Below are positions 5,998 through 12,878 of a stretch of DNA of 12,878 bases, piece by piece. Both the position numbers and the translations under genes were made by a program. The first letter of the stretch is position 1, and each line of letters begins with the position of its first letter. Origin of the DNA: JBGSYN01 sp041750975 (GTDB lineage Bacteria; Pseudomonadota; Alphaproteobacteria; Geminicoccales; Geminicoccaceae); the NCBI GenBank assembly GCA_041750975.1, contig JBGSYN010000068.1, forward strand, positions 1 through 12,878. Reading direction: 5' to 3'. The notes below the pieces were generated by a model. The model had not been told where the DNA came from, did no database searches, and was given only the letters and a program-made list of their open reading frames with translations.

Positions 5998-7629
5998 TCA
6001 GGCTGCAGGCGCCGGCTGCCGTTCAAGTTTGTCCGGGTGGTGCTCGAAGGCCGCCGCCATCAATTCCTGGGTGTAGGCGGTTTGCGGGTGGTCGAAGATG
6101 GCGTCGGTCGGTCCCTGCTCGACGATCACGCCGTTCTTCATCACCAGCACCGTGTCGGCCATGGCGCGGACGACGGCGAGATCATGGCTGATGAAAAGAT
6201 AGGTCAGACCGAATTCCTTTTGCAGATCGCGCAGGAGATCGACGACCTGCTTTTGCACGGAGCGGTCGAGCGCCGAGGTCGGCTCGTCCAAAAGCATGAA
6301 ATCGGGGCGGAGAATGAGCGCCCGGGCAATGGCGATGCGTTGGCGCTGACCGCCGGAGAACTCATGGGGAAAGCGGCGCGCCATCGCCGGCTCGAGTTGC
6401 ACCGCCTCGAGCGCTTCGCGGACTCGGTGCTGGCGCTCGCGGGAGGTCAGGTTCGGCTGGTGAACCTTGAGGCCTTCGCCGATGATCTGGCCCACGGTCA
6501 GGCGTGGCGAGAGCGAGCCATAGGGATCCTGGAACACGACCTGAAGCCTTCGGCGCATGGGCCGCATGGTCCGTCGGTCATGTCCGCTGATGGTTTCGCC
6601 ATCGAAGGTGATGGCCCCCTGGCTATGAATGAGGCGAAGCAGGGCCCGGCCCAGCGTCGATTTGCCGGAACCAGATTCGCCGACAACGCCAAGGGTCTGG
6701 CCCCGCTTGATGACGATGTCGATATCGTCGACCGCAATCAGTTCGCGGCGTTCCTTGCCGAACCAACCGCCACCAAGATCGAACCTGACGGTGATGTTAC
6801 GGCCTTCGAGCAGGACGGGGGCGGATTGCGGCACGGTCATCTTGCGCCCGGCGGGCTCTGCCTCGATCAGCATTCGGGTATAATCGCGCTTGGGCGCCCT
6901 GAAGATTTCATCGGTCTTGCCGGTTTCGACGACCTTGCCCCGGTGCATGACATAGACGCGTTCCGCAATGCGGCGGACGATATTGAGATCGTGGGTGATG
7001 AAGACGATGCCCATGTCGAAGCGGCGCTGCAGGTCGGCCATGAGTTCCAGGATCTGTGCCTGAACGGTGACGTCGAGTGCCGTCGTCGGCTCGTCCGCGA
7101 TAAGGATCTCGGGCTCGTTGGCGAGCGCCATGGCGATCATCACACGCTGCCGCTGGCCGCCCGAAAGCTCATGGGGATAGGCGTCGATCCGTTCATCGGC
7201 ACGTGGAATGCCGACCAGGTTCAAAAGCTCGAGCACTCGCGGGCGCGCCTGGCGCCGGCTTAGCCCGCCATGGACCACGAGCGGTTCCGAGATTTGCCGG
7301 CCGACCCGATAGAGCGGATCGAGCGAGGTCATCGGCTCCTGAAAGATCATCGTGATGCGCTTGCCGCGGATCCGGTTGAGCGCCCTAGGGCGCAGGCTCA
7401 AGAGTTCCTGGCCCTTGAAATCGACCTTGCCGGCGGCGCGGCCGTTGCTCGCGAGCAATCCCATCGTGGCCAGCACCACCTGGCTCTTGCCAGAGCCCGA
7501 TTCGCCGACGATGGCGACAGTCTCTTTGGATTCAAGATCGAGATCGACGCCGCGGACGGCTTGGACCGTGCCGTCGGGTGTGTCGAAATCGACCTTGAGA
7601 TCGCGGATCTTGAGCACCTGGTCGGACAT
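5998..7629 (-). CDS. Peptide ABC transporter, fused OppD-OppF ATPase
   Basis: This 543-residue cytoplasmic protein carries both nucleotide-binding domains of an oligopeptide importer in one chain (YejF/GsiA-like arrangement). NBD1, OppD-like: Walker A GESGSGKSQ (42-50), Q-loop FQEP (96-99), signature LSGGQRQR (155-162), Walker B ILIADE (175-180), switch histidine H213. NBD2, OppF-like: Walker A GESGSGKST (317-325), Q-loop FQDP (366-369), signature FSGGQRQR (424-431), Walker B FMLLDE (444-449), switch histidine H482. Both sites are complete. Between the domains lies the YTRMLIEAEP segment (250-259), typical of the C-terminal part of OppD/DppD; no cysteine-rich Fe-S motif is seen there. It is the last gene of the minus-strand operon, starting 11 bases after the stop of the OppC-type permease. 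It powers uptake through the two permeases. Confidence 0.95.
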   Translation of the reverse strand: MSDQVLKIRDLKVDFDTPDGTVQAVRGVDLDLESKETVAIVGESGSGKSQVVLATMGLLASNGRAAGKVDFKGQELLSLRPRALNRIRGKRITMIFQEPMTSLDPLYRVGRQISEPLVVHGGLSRRQARPRVLELLNLVGIPRADERIDAYPHELSGGQRQRVMIAMALANEPEILIADEPTTALDVTVQAQILELMADLQRRFDMGIVFITHDLNIVRRIAERVYVMHRGKVVETGKTDEIFRAPKRDYTRMLIEAEPAGRKMTVPQSAPVLLEGRNITVRFDLGGGWFGKERRELIAVDDIDIVIKRGQTLGVVGESGSGKSTLGRALLRLIHSQGAITFDGETISGHDRRTMRPMRRRLQVVFQDPYGSLSPRLTVGQIIGEGLKVHQPNLTSRERQHRVREALEAVQLEPAMARRFPHEFSGGQRQRIAIARALILRPDFMLLDEPTSALDRSVQKQVVDLLRDLQKEFGLTYLFISHDLAVVRAMADTVLVMKNGVIVEQGPTDAIFDHPQTAYTQELMAAAFEHHPDKLERQPAPAA

Positions 7630-7640
7630 GTCGATCGGCC

Positions 7641-8774
7641 TTACCGGTCTTTGGGATCGAGTGCGTCGCGCAAGCCGTCGCCGAGGAAGTTCAGCGCGAA
7701 GAGCGTGGTGGCGAGAAAGATCGAGGGATAGATCAGGAGACCGGGCGAGCCTTGGATATTATTGGCTCCTTCCGAGATGAGCACGCCCCAACTCGTCATC
7801 GGCTCCTGCACGCCGAGCCCGAGAAAGCTCAGGAAACTCTCGAGCAGGATGATTGCGGGCACCGTGAGCGTCGCATAAATGACTACGGGGCCAAGGGTGT
7901 TGGGCACGACGTGGTTCCAGAGGATGCCCCGCTCCGATACGCCCAGGGCCTGGGCCGCCTGGACATATTCATGGCGCTTGATCGAAAGCGTCTGGCCGCG
8001 GACGATGCGGGCCATGTCCAGCCACTGCACGGCCCCGACGGCAATGAACATCAAGACGAGATTGCGGCCGAAAAAAACCACCAGCATGATCACGAAGAAC
8101 ATGAAGGGCAGCGAGTAGAGGATGTCGACGATGCGCATCATCAAGGCGTCGGTTCTGCCACCGAAATAGCCCGAAACAGCACCATAGGTGACGCCGATAA
8201 AGAGGGACACGAACGTCGCCAGGAGACCGATCATCAAGGAGATGCGGCCGCCGATCAGCGTCCGTGTGAGGAGGTCGCGGCCATTGGTGTCGGTGCCAAA
8301 CAGAAAGTATTCCTGAACGACGTCGGCTTCAAGGTTGGCGCTCAGCTCATCGCCGCTGATATCCGTGACGCTGGCGTTGCTGAACGTATCGGAGCGGTCG
8401 ACATAGCGGCCGGAGCGAGGATCGATCGGCCGGCTCGAAGTGAGCGCTGCCGTGACCTTGCCATCTTCAACCGCGATATCGCCGACCTCGATGCGGGCAC
8501 GCCGCAGGGTTTCCTCGAGTACCGGGGCGACGTTTTCAGCCTTGGGATAGGGACTGAGGCTCGCCGGAACCTTGGTATAATCTCGGTAGACTGTCTCGAA
8601 ACCATGCGGCAACAGCCAGGGGCCGACCAGACAAGCGATCCCCATCAGCATCAGAAAGATGAGGCTCGCCATGGCCGCACGATTGGCCTGCAGGCGCTGC
8701 CATGCCGACTGCCAGAGTGAGCGGCCGCGCTCATCTGGAGCGTTTGCCTTCAGGTTTTCTGCGATCGTGGCGAT
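7641..8774 (-). CDS. oppC: Peptide ABC transporter permease, OppC type (probable ATC start)
   Basis: This inner-membrane permease pairs with the OppB-type subunit. The first ATG in frame (8672) gives 343 residues but starts right at the first membrane helix, MASLIFLMLMG. The frame continues upstream as ATIAENLKANAPDERGRS and LWQSAWQRLQANRAA, a normal cytoplasmic N-terminus for this family, up to a TGA at 8778-8780, with no ATG, GTG or TTG. ATC at 8772-8774, about seven bases after GGGGA, is the best initiation point and gives 377 residues. In that numbering, helix 1 is about 36-55, followed by a long periplasmic segment with the FGTDTNGRDLLTR motif (159-171), and the EAA loop QALGVSERGILWNHVVPN (about 275-292) that docks onto the ATPase. 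The stop lies 11 bases before the ATPase start. A sequencing error or a mutated ATG at the start is the alternative. Confidence 0.88.
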   Translation of the reverse strand: MATIAENLKANAPDERGRSLWQSAWQRLQANRAAMASLIFLMLMGIACLVGPWLLPHGFETVYRDYTKVPASLSPYPKAENVAPVLEETLRRARIEVGDIAVEDGKVTAALTSSRPIDPRSGRYVDRSDTFSNASVTDISGDELSANLEADVVQEYFLFGTDTNGRDLLTRTLIGGRISLMIGLLATFVSLFIGVTYGAVSGYFGGRTDALMMRIVDILYSLPFMFFVIMLVVFFGRNLVLMFIAVGAVQWLDMARIVRGQTLSIKRHEYVQAAQALGVSERGILWNHVVPNTLGPVVIYATLTVPAIILLESFLSFLGLGVQEPMTSWGVLISEGANNIQGSPGLLIYPSIFLATTLFALNFLGDGLRDALDPKDR

Positions 8775-8789
8775 GGCTCAGTCCCCTAC

Positions 8790-9713
8790 CTAGTCATAGC
8801 GAACACGGGGGTCGAGTACGGCATAGAGCAAGTCGACGATGAGGTTGAAGATGACGATGAAGACCGAGATCATGATCACCGTGCCCATCACCAAAGTATA
8901 ATCGCGGTTGAGCGCTCCCTGGACAAAGTAACGGCCGACACCGGGCACGCCGAAAATCGTCTCGATGACGACCGAACCGGTCAGCAAGGCCGCCGCCGCC
9001 GGGCCTAGATAGGAAACGACCGGCAGCAATGCGCCGCGGAGTGCGTGGGTGCCGACGACCATCCGTGTGGGCAGGCCATAGGCACGGGCGGTGCGGATGT
9101 GGTTGGCGCGGAGCATCTCCACCATGGAGCCGCGAGTCAGGCGGGCAATGATCGCGGTTTGCGGCAAGGCCAGGGTGACGACAGGCAGGATCATGTTCTG
9201 CCAGGCGCCACCGGCCCAGCCACCCGCCGGCAGCAGACCCAGGGCGATCGCGAAGATCAAGGTCAAGAGCGGCGCCATGACGAAGTTCGGCACGGTGATG
9301 CCGATCATCGCCGTGCTCATCACCGCCGTATCGAGCCCCTTGTTCTGATTGACGGCAGCGATGACGCCGAGCGTCGTCCCGACAATAAGCGCCAGAAGCA
9401 AGGCTAGGCCGCCCAGCTGGATCGACACCGGCAGCCCGTTGCCGAGCAGCTCGGCGACGCTGAAATCACGATAGACGAAACTCGGGCCGAAATCGCCCCG
9501 TGCGACATTGCCGAGATAGTAGAGATATTGTCGCCATAGGGGCTCGTCGAGATGATAAACCTTTTGCAAATTCTCCATCACCTGCGCCTGCAGCGGCCGC
9601 TCGAGGTCGAAGGGGCCGCCGGGTGCGACGCGGATCAGGAAGAACGCGACGGTGACGATAATGAAGATCGTCGGGATCGCGCTCAGCAGGCGACGGAGCG
9701 TGTAGTTGAGCAC
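8790..9713 (-). CDS. oppB: Peptide ABC transporter permease, OppB type
   Basis: This 307-residue inner-membrane permease forms the peptide translocation path with the OppC-type subunit. It starts with GTG at 9713, giving MLNYTLRRLLSAIPTIF, the standard OppB/DppB N-terminus with helix 1 at about 9-28, then the LIRVAPGGPFD segment (26-36). A periplasmic domain with YHLDEPLWRQYLYYLGN (53-69) and RGDFGPS (72-78) follows, both typical of the family. The EAA loop TARAYGLPTRMVVGTHALR (208-226) is complete, and FGVPGVGRYFVQG lies towards the C-terminus. Length is normal for OppB. It ends 15 bases before the proposed ATC start of oppC, and its final codons overlap the probable Shine-Dalgarno of that gene, which suggests translational coupling. 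Confidence 0.94.
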   Translation of the reverse strand: MLNYTLRRLLSAIPTIFIIVTVAFFLIRVAPGGPFDLERPLQAQVMENLQKVYHLDEPLWRQYLYYLGNVARGDFGPSFVYRDFSVAELLGNGLPVSIQLGGLALLLALIVGTTLGVIAAVNQNKGLDTAVMSTAMIGITVPNFVMAPLLTLIFAIALGLLPAGGWAGGAWQNMILPVVTLALPQTAIIARLTRGSMVEMLRANHIRTARAYGLPTRMVVGTHALRGALLPVVSYLGPAAAALLTGSVVIETIFGVPGVGRYFVQGALNRDYTLVMGTVIMISVFIVIFNLIVDLLYAVLDPRVRYD

Positions 9714-9724
9714 GGAATTTCGCC

Positions 9725-9762
9725 TGCCGCCGCCGGAGGATCATGCTCTCACGGCGGCGGCA
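9725..9762 (-). repeat. GC-rich hairpin between oppA and oppB
   Basis: TGCCGCCGCCG (9725-9735) and CGGCGGCGGCA (9752-9762) are an exact 11-bp inverted repeat around a 16-base loop. On the minus-strand transcript it begins five bases after the oppA stop and ends 11 bases before the oppB GTG. No T-run follows, so full termination is unlikely. In other solute importers, hairpins in this position protect the upstream mRNA or reduce read-through, so the binding protein is made in excess over the permeases. That role is inferred here. Confidence 0.65.
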
Positions 9763-9767
9763 AAGCC

Positions 9768-11360
9768 TTATTCTTCGATGCTCATCCAGCGTGTGGCGTG
9801 GACATTGCGAAGATTGTCCTCCCAGCCTTGCAGCTTGGGGCTGACGAGATTGATCGAGCTATAGTAGAGCAGCGGAATATAAGGCAGATCGCGCATGAAG
9901 ATCTCTTCTGCCTGATGTAGTATTGTGGCCCGCTCCTCGAGATCGGTCGTCTTGGCCGCCTGATCCATTAACGCGTCATATTCCGGGTTGTCGTAGTTCG
10001 CATAATTGAACCCGTCATTGTCGCTCTCGACCAGGAACAAAAAGTTCTGCGGATCGCTGTAGTCGCCGATCCAGCCCGCCCGGGCCACGTCATAGTCGCC
10101 CTTGTCACGCAGATGCGCATAGTGGGTCGCGGTATCCGTATTCAGGAGCGTCGTGTTGACGCCGAGCGGCTCCCACATGTCGGCGATCGCCGTCGCTGTG
10201 TTCTTGTGATTCTCGCTCGTATTGTAGCGGATCTCGACGCCGAGCGGATTATCGGGACCGTAACCGGCACCCTCGAGGAGAGCGATGGCCTCGTCCTCAC
10301 GATCGAGCATCGGCGTGTCCATGTAATCGGCATAGGCCGGCTCGCCATAATTGCTGATGCCGGGCGGCACAAGACTATAGCCGGGGAGCATGGCACCACC
10401 CCAGATTTCGTCCGCCAGATATTCCCGATCGATAACCATCGACAAGGCCCGCCGAACATCCGGGTTATCGAACGGCTCCTTGTCGGTCTTGATGGTATAG
10501 TAGTAGTTGCCGAGATAAGGTGCGATGCGGAGCTGATCGCCAAGATTTTCCTTCATCCAGGCCATCTGCTCGGTCGGCGCATCATTATTGGAATGCAGTT
10601 CGCCTGCCTGGAACCGGCGAAGAGCCGCCGAGCGATCCTCTGTCGGGTAGAAGTAGACGGTGTCGATCGCAACGTTTTCGGCGTCGTGGAATTCCGGGTT
10701 CTTCGACAGCTTGATATGGCCGTTGATGACCCACTCATCGAAGGTGTACGCGCCGTTGGAGACCATGTTCTCCGGCCGGACGAACTCCGCGCCATATTCC
10801 TCGACCGAAGGCGGATGGACCGGCAGTCCCGTCTGATGGGTCAAAAGGTCGATGAAATAGGGTGTGGAATTCTCGAGCGTGATCTCGAGCGTTTGCGGAT
10901 CAGGTGCCGCAACCCCTAGTTCCGCGGGGTCGACCTCGCCAGTATTCACCGCCTCCGCATTCTTGATGGGATAGAGGATATTGGCGTATTTCGCGCCGGT
11001 CTCCGGATCCATGATCCGTCGGAACGAATAAACGAAATCGTCCGTGGTGACCTGGTCCCCGTTCGACCATGTTGCATCCGGGCGAAGCTGAAAAGTGTAA
11101 ACCAGCCCATCATCGCTGATCTGCCAGCTTTCGGCAACGCCCGGAAAGACCTCGCCCTTGGAGTCATCGACGACAAGACCTTCATAGAGGTCACGCAGCA
11201 AATTCGCCTCGTAAACGGTAGAGGTGCGGTGCTGATCGAGCGTTTCCGGCTCGGCATTGTTGCCGCGGTGATAGACCGTTTCAGCGAGCACCCAATTTGC
11301 CGTGCCGGCGAGCAGCAGGCCGGCGAGGGCCGTGACCCTCATTACGGATTTGATCGTCAT
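9768..11360 (-). CDS. oppA: Peptide ABC transporter substrate-binding protein, OppA type
   Basis: This 530-residue periplasmic protein of the SBP_bac_5 class captures peptides for the ABC importer. It has a Sec signal (K4, hydrophobic 9-25, likely cut after VLA at 26), with no lipobox cysteine, so it should be soluble in the periplasm. Family marks: NNAEPETLDQHRTS (34-47), LLRDLYEGLVV (54-64), PGVAESWQISDDGLVYTF (73-90), WSNGDQVTTDDFVYSF (98-113), FDNPDVRRALSMVIDR (297-312) and RAGWIGDYSDPQNFLFL (427-443). The last holds the aspartate that meets the peptide N-terminus in OppA/MppA. ATG 11360 has AAGGAGA about eight bases upstream. It is the first gene of the operon oppA-oppB-oppC-oppDF. It is closer to OppA/MppA than to DppA by its motifs; the preferred peptide cannot be read from the sequence. 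Confidence 0.94.
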   Translation of the reverse strand: MTIKSVMRVTALAGLLLAGTANWVLAETVYHRGNNAEPETLDQHRTSTVYEANLLRDLYEGLVVDDSKGEVFPGVAESWQISDDGLVYTFQLRPDATWSNGDQVTTDDFVYSFRRIMDPETGAKYANILYPIKNAEAVNTGEVDPAELGVAAPDPQTLEITLENSTPYFIDLLTHQTGLPVHPPSVEEYGAEFVRPENMVSNGAYTFDEWVINGHIKLSKNPEFHDAENVAIDTVYFYPTEDRSAALRRFQAGELHSNNDAPTEQMAWMKENLGDQLRIAPYLGNYYYTIKTDKEPFDNPDVRRALSMVIDREYLADEIWGGAMLPGYSLVPPGISNYGEPAYADYMDTPMLDREDEAIALLEGAGYGPDNPLGVEIRYNTSENHKNTATAIADMWEPLGVNTTLLNTDTATHYAHLRDKGDYDVARAGWIGDYSDPQNFLFLVESDNDGFNYANYDNPEYDALMDQAAKTTDLEERATILHQAEEIFMRDLPYIPLLYYSSINLVSPKLQGWEDNLRNVHATRWMSIEE

Positions 11361-11531
11361 GCCTCGTCTCCTTGTCGGTTGCGACTTTAGCTTTCGATAT
11401 ACTCACTAGTTTTACCGAACTTGGTCGATTGGCAAGCGAATTTCGTGCCGCAGCAGGATTGTGAAGGACGTCAAAGGCATCGACGAGACGACGGCGCGCA
11501 GATAATGCCCACGCACCGCCGAAATTGCAGG
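11361..11531 (-). promoter_or_regulatory. Upstream region of the opp operon
   Basis: These 171 bases lie between the end of sodC and the start of oppA, both minus strand, and hold the likely promoter of the peptide operon plus the Shine-Dalgarno AAGGAGA. A loose sigma-70-like pair can be drawn: TTGCCA (complement of 11430-11435) and TAAAAC (complement of 11409-11414), but the 15-base spacing is short and the -10 is poor. No strong terminator for sodC is visible, so read-through from sodC into opp is possible. Confidence 0.3.
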
Positions 11532-12077
11532 CTACATACCCTGTTCGATCACGCCGCATACGATGCGGTCGCCGGCATCGCCGGCTGGCTGGCTTTCATA
11601 ATCATCCGCCCCCAGATGCAAGACGAGGGCCGAGCCGTCATCGTCGAAAAGCGTGGCGTCTTCGTCCTCGGCGAGGCTGATGCGGTCGTTGATGTATTCG
11701 ATCGCAAGCACGCCATCTGCCTGAACGTACACGTTCGGATAATCCCCGGCGTGCGGGCCGGCTTCGACCAGGACGCCATGTTCGTTGCCATCAGGGGCGT
11801 AATGGCCGCCGGCGGATTCGAAGTTGGTGGCGGGATCGCAATCGCCGGTCTCATGGATGTGGAAGGCATGAACACCCTCGGGCAGATCTTGGGCCGTAGC
11901 GGTAAGGTGAACGCCATGGGGTGTCGCCAGAAAACCGACCGTGCCGATCTCCTTGCCGTTCGTGTTCAAGAGCGTTGCGTGGGCTTGTCGCTGGTCTTGT
12001 TGTTGCGCCGAAGCCGGGTTGGCCACGCCCAGGATCGCCGCGGTGAGCGTTGAGGCCAGCATTACATGATAATTCAT
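11532..12077 (-). CDS. sodC: Periplasmic Cu/Zn superoxide dismutase
   Basis: This 181-residue enzyme converts superoxide to hydrogen peroxide and oxygen in the periplasm. A Sec signal covers about 1-24 (cut after ASA). All metal ligands can be placed: copper H73, H75 (FHIHETGDC), H154 (VLHLGADDY) and the bridging H92 (GGHYAP); zinc H92, H100, H109 and D112 (PHAGDYPN). C80 and C174 can form the conserved disulfide, and R171 in DRIVCGVI is the substrate-guiding arginine. The last residues (VIEQGM) are the normal family end. ATG 12077 is preferred because GGAG lies about eight bases before it and a proper signal peptide follows; the frame stays open for 169 more codons upstream, but that DNA is coding on the other strand. 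It is the only metal-defence gene here and is divergent from the DUF1203 gene. Confidence 0.95.
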   Translation of the reverse strand: MNYHVMLASTLTAAILGVANPASAQQQDQRQAHATLLNTNGKEIGTVGFLATPHGVHLTATAQDLPEGVHAFHIHETGDCDPATNFESAGGHYAPDGNEHGVLVEAGPHAGDYPNVYVQADGVLAIEYINDRISLAEDEDATLFDDDGSALVLHLGADDYESQPAGDAGDRIVCGVIEQGM

Positions 12078-12257
12078 AAGATCGCTCCATGGTTCGTGGA
12101 TCAAGGCAACGCCACGGTCGTGGTCTCGTTGCAGCCCTATGGAGAGTTCTTTCGACGCACTTCGGTATCCCATGCACATTGGAGAGCAAGAATCGGGTGG
12201 TCTCGACAGTTCAACTGTTGCCATACCATGGCGGGTTTCAAAGCGGAGCAAGCTGCC
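12078..12257. promoter_or_regulatory. Divergent sodC / DUF1203 control region with two palindromes
   Basis: These 180 bases lie between two divergent starts and must hold both promoters. An exact palindrome, ACAGTT-C-AACTGT (12206-12218), is 39 bases upstream of the DUF1203 ATG. A second inverted repeat, CCACG-GT-CGTGG (12112-12123), is 34 bases upstream of the sodC ATG. Each is placed where an operator could act. GGAG precedes the DUF1203 ATG by nine bases and another GGAG precedes the sodC ATG. I could not fix a -35/-10 pair for either gene. Confidence 0.4.
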
Positions 12258-12725
12258 ATGTCGTTCCAGATCCACGCTCTTGCGGCACAGCAATTCCAGC
12301 ACCTTTTCCCGCTCTCCGACGAAGGCTTGGCTGAGCACAATGCGCGCCGGATCCTGGTCCAATCGAAACCGGGTTATCCGTGCCGCGTCAGCCTCCAAGA
12401 TGCCGAGATCCGCGAGTAGGTTATTCTGCTCAATTATGAACATCAGACCGGAGCCACGCCCTACCGGGCAAGCCATGCGATCTATGTTCGCTGCGGCGTC
12501 CAGCAAGCGCGTCCAGTCGCCGGCGCAATCCCCGAAAGTCTCAGGCACCGCCTTATCTCGGTCCGCGCCTTCGATGCCTCGCACATGATGACCAACGCGG
12601 ATGTCGTCGAGGGAACCACACTCGAACAGTCAATCGTTGCGATGTTCGAGAATGACGAGGTCGACTACATTCACCTGCACAACGCCAAGCCCGGTTGTTA
12701 CGCGGCCTACGTGACGCGAGCCTGA
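12258..12725 (+). pseudogene. DUF1203 family gene interrupted by one in-frame amber codon
   Basis: The frame reads MSFQIHALAAQQFQHLFPLS onward to PGYPCRVSLQDAEIRE, then TAG (12417-12419), then continues without a shift as VILLNYEHQTGATPYRASHA, SVRAFDASHMMTNADVVEG and IHLHNAKPGCYAAYVTRA to TGA 12723-12725. Both halves fit the DUF1203 family, small proteins of unknown role, from the 'PGyPCRvSL.dAe.GE.vlLl.yeHq' block to the 'HnAkPGC.a..v.RA' end. With one residue at the amber position it would be 155 residues, the family's usual size. Start ATG 12258 has GGAG nine bases upstream; ATG 12228 is an in-frame alternative. The first half alone (53 residues) would be non-functional. Possible explanations are a recent nonsense mutation, a read error, or stop-codon read-through. 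It is divergent from sodC. Confidence 0.8.
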
Positions 12726-12821
12726 CACCCGAAGTGGCAGTGCCAAAAGGTTGCGGGTCGCACAATGGATCGCGCGGCCGCACACCGAGGCGATCATCGT
12801 CGGCCTTTCCGTCTCAGCGCC

Positions 12822-12878
12822 TTACTGATCGACCACCGAGCCGTCGAGGTGGGCGCGCATGGCGATGTCGCGGTGGCG
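12822..12878 (-). CDS. Probable C-terminal end of an unidentified minus-strand gene
   Basis: From the window edge the minus strand reads RHRDIAMRAHLDGSVVDQ and ends at TAA (complement of 12822-12824). Almost every codon ends in G or C, as in the real genes of this window, and the frame has no interruption. The fragment is too short to assign to a family. It is convergent with the DUF1203 gene, leaving 96 bases (12726-12821) in which I see only short, weak inverted repeats and no clear terminator. Confidence 0.4.
   Translation of the reverse strand, partial: RHRDIAMRAHLDGSVVDQ

Noticed and set aside
5845..7263. A 472-codon open frame on the plus strand opposite the fused ATPase
   Set aside because: The minus strand encodes a complete two-domain ABC ATPase over the same bases. 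The plus-strand frame is the long antisense shadow expected in GC-rich coding DNA.
7752..8720. A 322-codon plus-strand open frame opposite oppC
   Set aside because: Its product is a histidine, aspartate and glutamate-rich antisense shadow of a membrane permease, with no family features.
11409..11435. TTGCCA and TAAAAC as a sigma-70 promoter for the opp operon
   Set aside because: The spacing is 15 bases and the -10 matches poorly. It is mentioned in the upstream-region entry but not called as a promoter.
12078..12584. Upstream extension of the sodC frame to give a 350-residue protein
   Set aside because: The extra 169 codons lack any family match and overlap the DUF1203 coding sequence on the other strand. 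The internal ATG 12077 has a Shine-Dalgarno and a signal peptide.
12773..12811. GGCCG / CGGCC pair as terminator between the convergent genes at the right end
   Set aside because: Five pairs around a long loop, no clear T-run on either strand.

Overview
This GC-rich window looks chromosomal and most likely comes from an alphaproteobacterium. The reasons are a UbiG-type quinone methyltransferase, a Tat-exported TRAP binding protein, a complete Opp-type peptide ABC operon with a fused ATPase, and a periplasmic Cu/Zn superoxide dismutase. The taxonomic call is inference; there is no rRNA or tRNA here to settle it.

Layout. (1) 1-1498, plus strand: the 3' end of a sulfotransferase, a UbiG-family methyltransferase with a TTG start, then a decayed FAD-dependent monooxygenase in which an N-terminal piece is joined directly to the C-terminal end. 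(2) 1508-5225, plus strand: an N-formylglutamate-amidohydrolase-family enzyme packed tightly against a tripartite TRAP transporter (DctQ, DctM, DctP). The enzyme stop and dctQ start are separated by one base, and dctQ/dctM overlap by one base, so enzyme and importer are probably one transcription and translation unit. A strong hairpin follows dctP. (3) 5295-5997, minus strand: an unrecognised 191-residue protein with its own Shine-Dalgarno and an AT-rich upstream region, visibly different in composition from its neighbours. (4) 5998-11360, minus strand: a peptide ABC importer in the order binding protein, permease B, permease C, OppD-OppF fusion ATPase. An 11-bp GC-only-core hairpin lies between the binding protein and the first permease. 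The second permease has no ATG/GTG/TTG start covering its N-terminus and most likely starts at ATC. (5) 11532-12077, minus strand: sodC with all metal ligands. (6) 12258-12725, plus strand, divergent from sodC: a DUF1203-family gene that is full length except for one in-frame amber codon. (7) The right edge holds what looks like the last 18 codons of a minus-strand gene.

The functional theme is uptake of small organic solutes (TRAP) and peptides (ABC), plus periplasmic superoxide defence. I see no phage, CRISPR, insertion sequence, tRNA or rRNA. The points most worth following up are the amber-interrupted DUF1203 gene, the enzyme-TRAP unit whose binding protein lacks the usual ligand-binding arginine, the ATC-start permease, and the orphan AT-rich gene. 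I did not find a clear-cut new multi-gene system.
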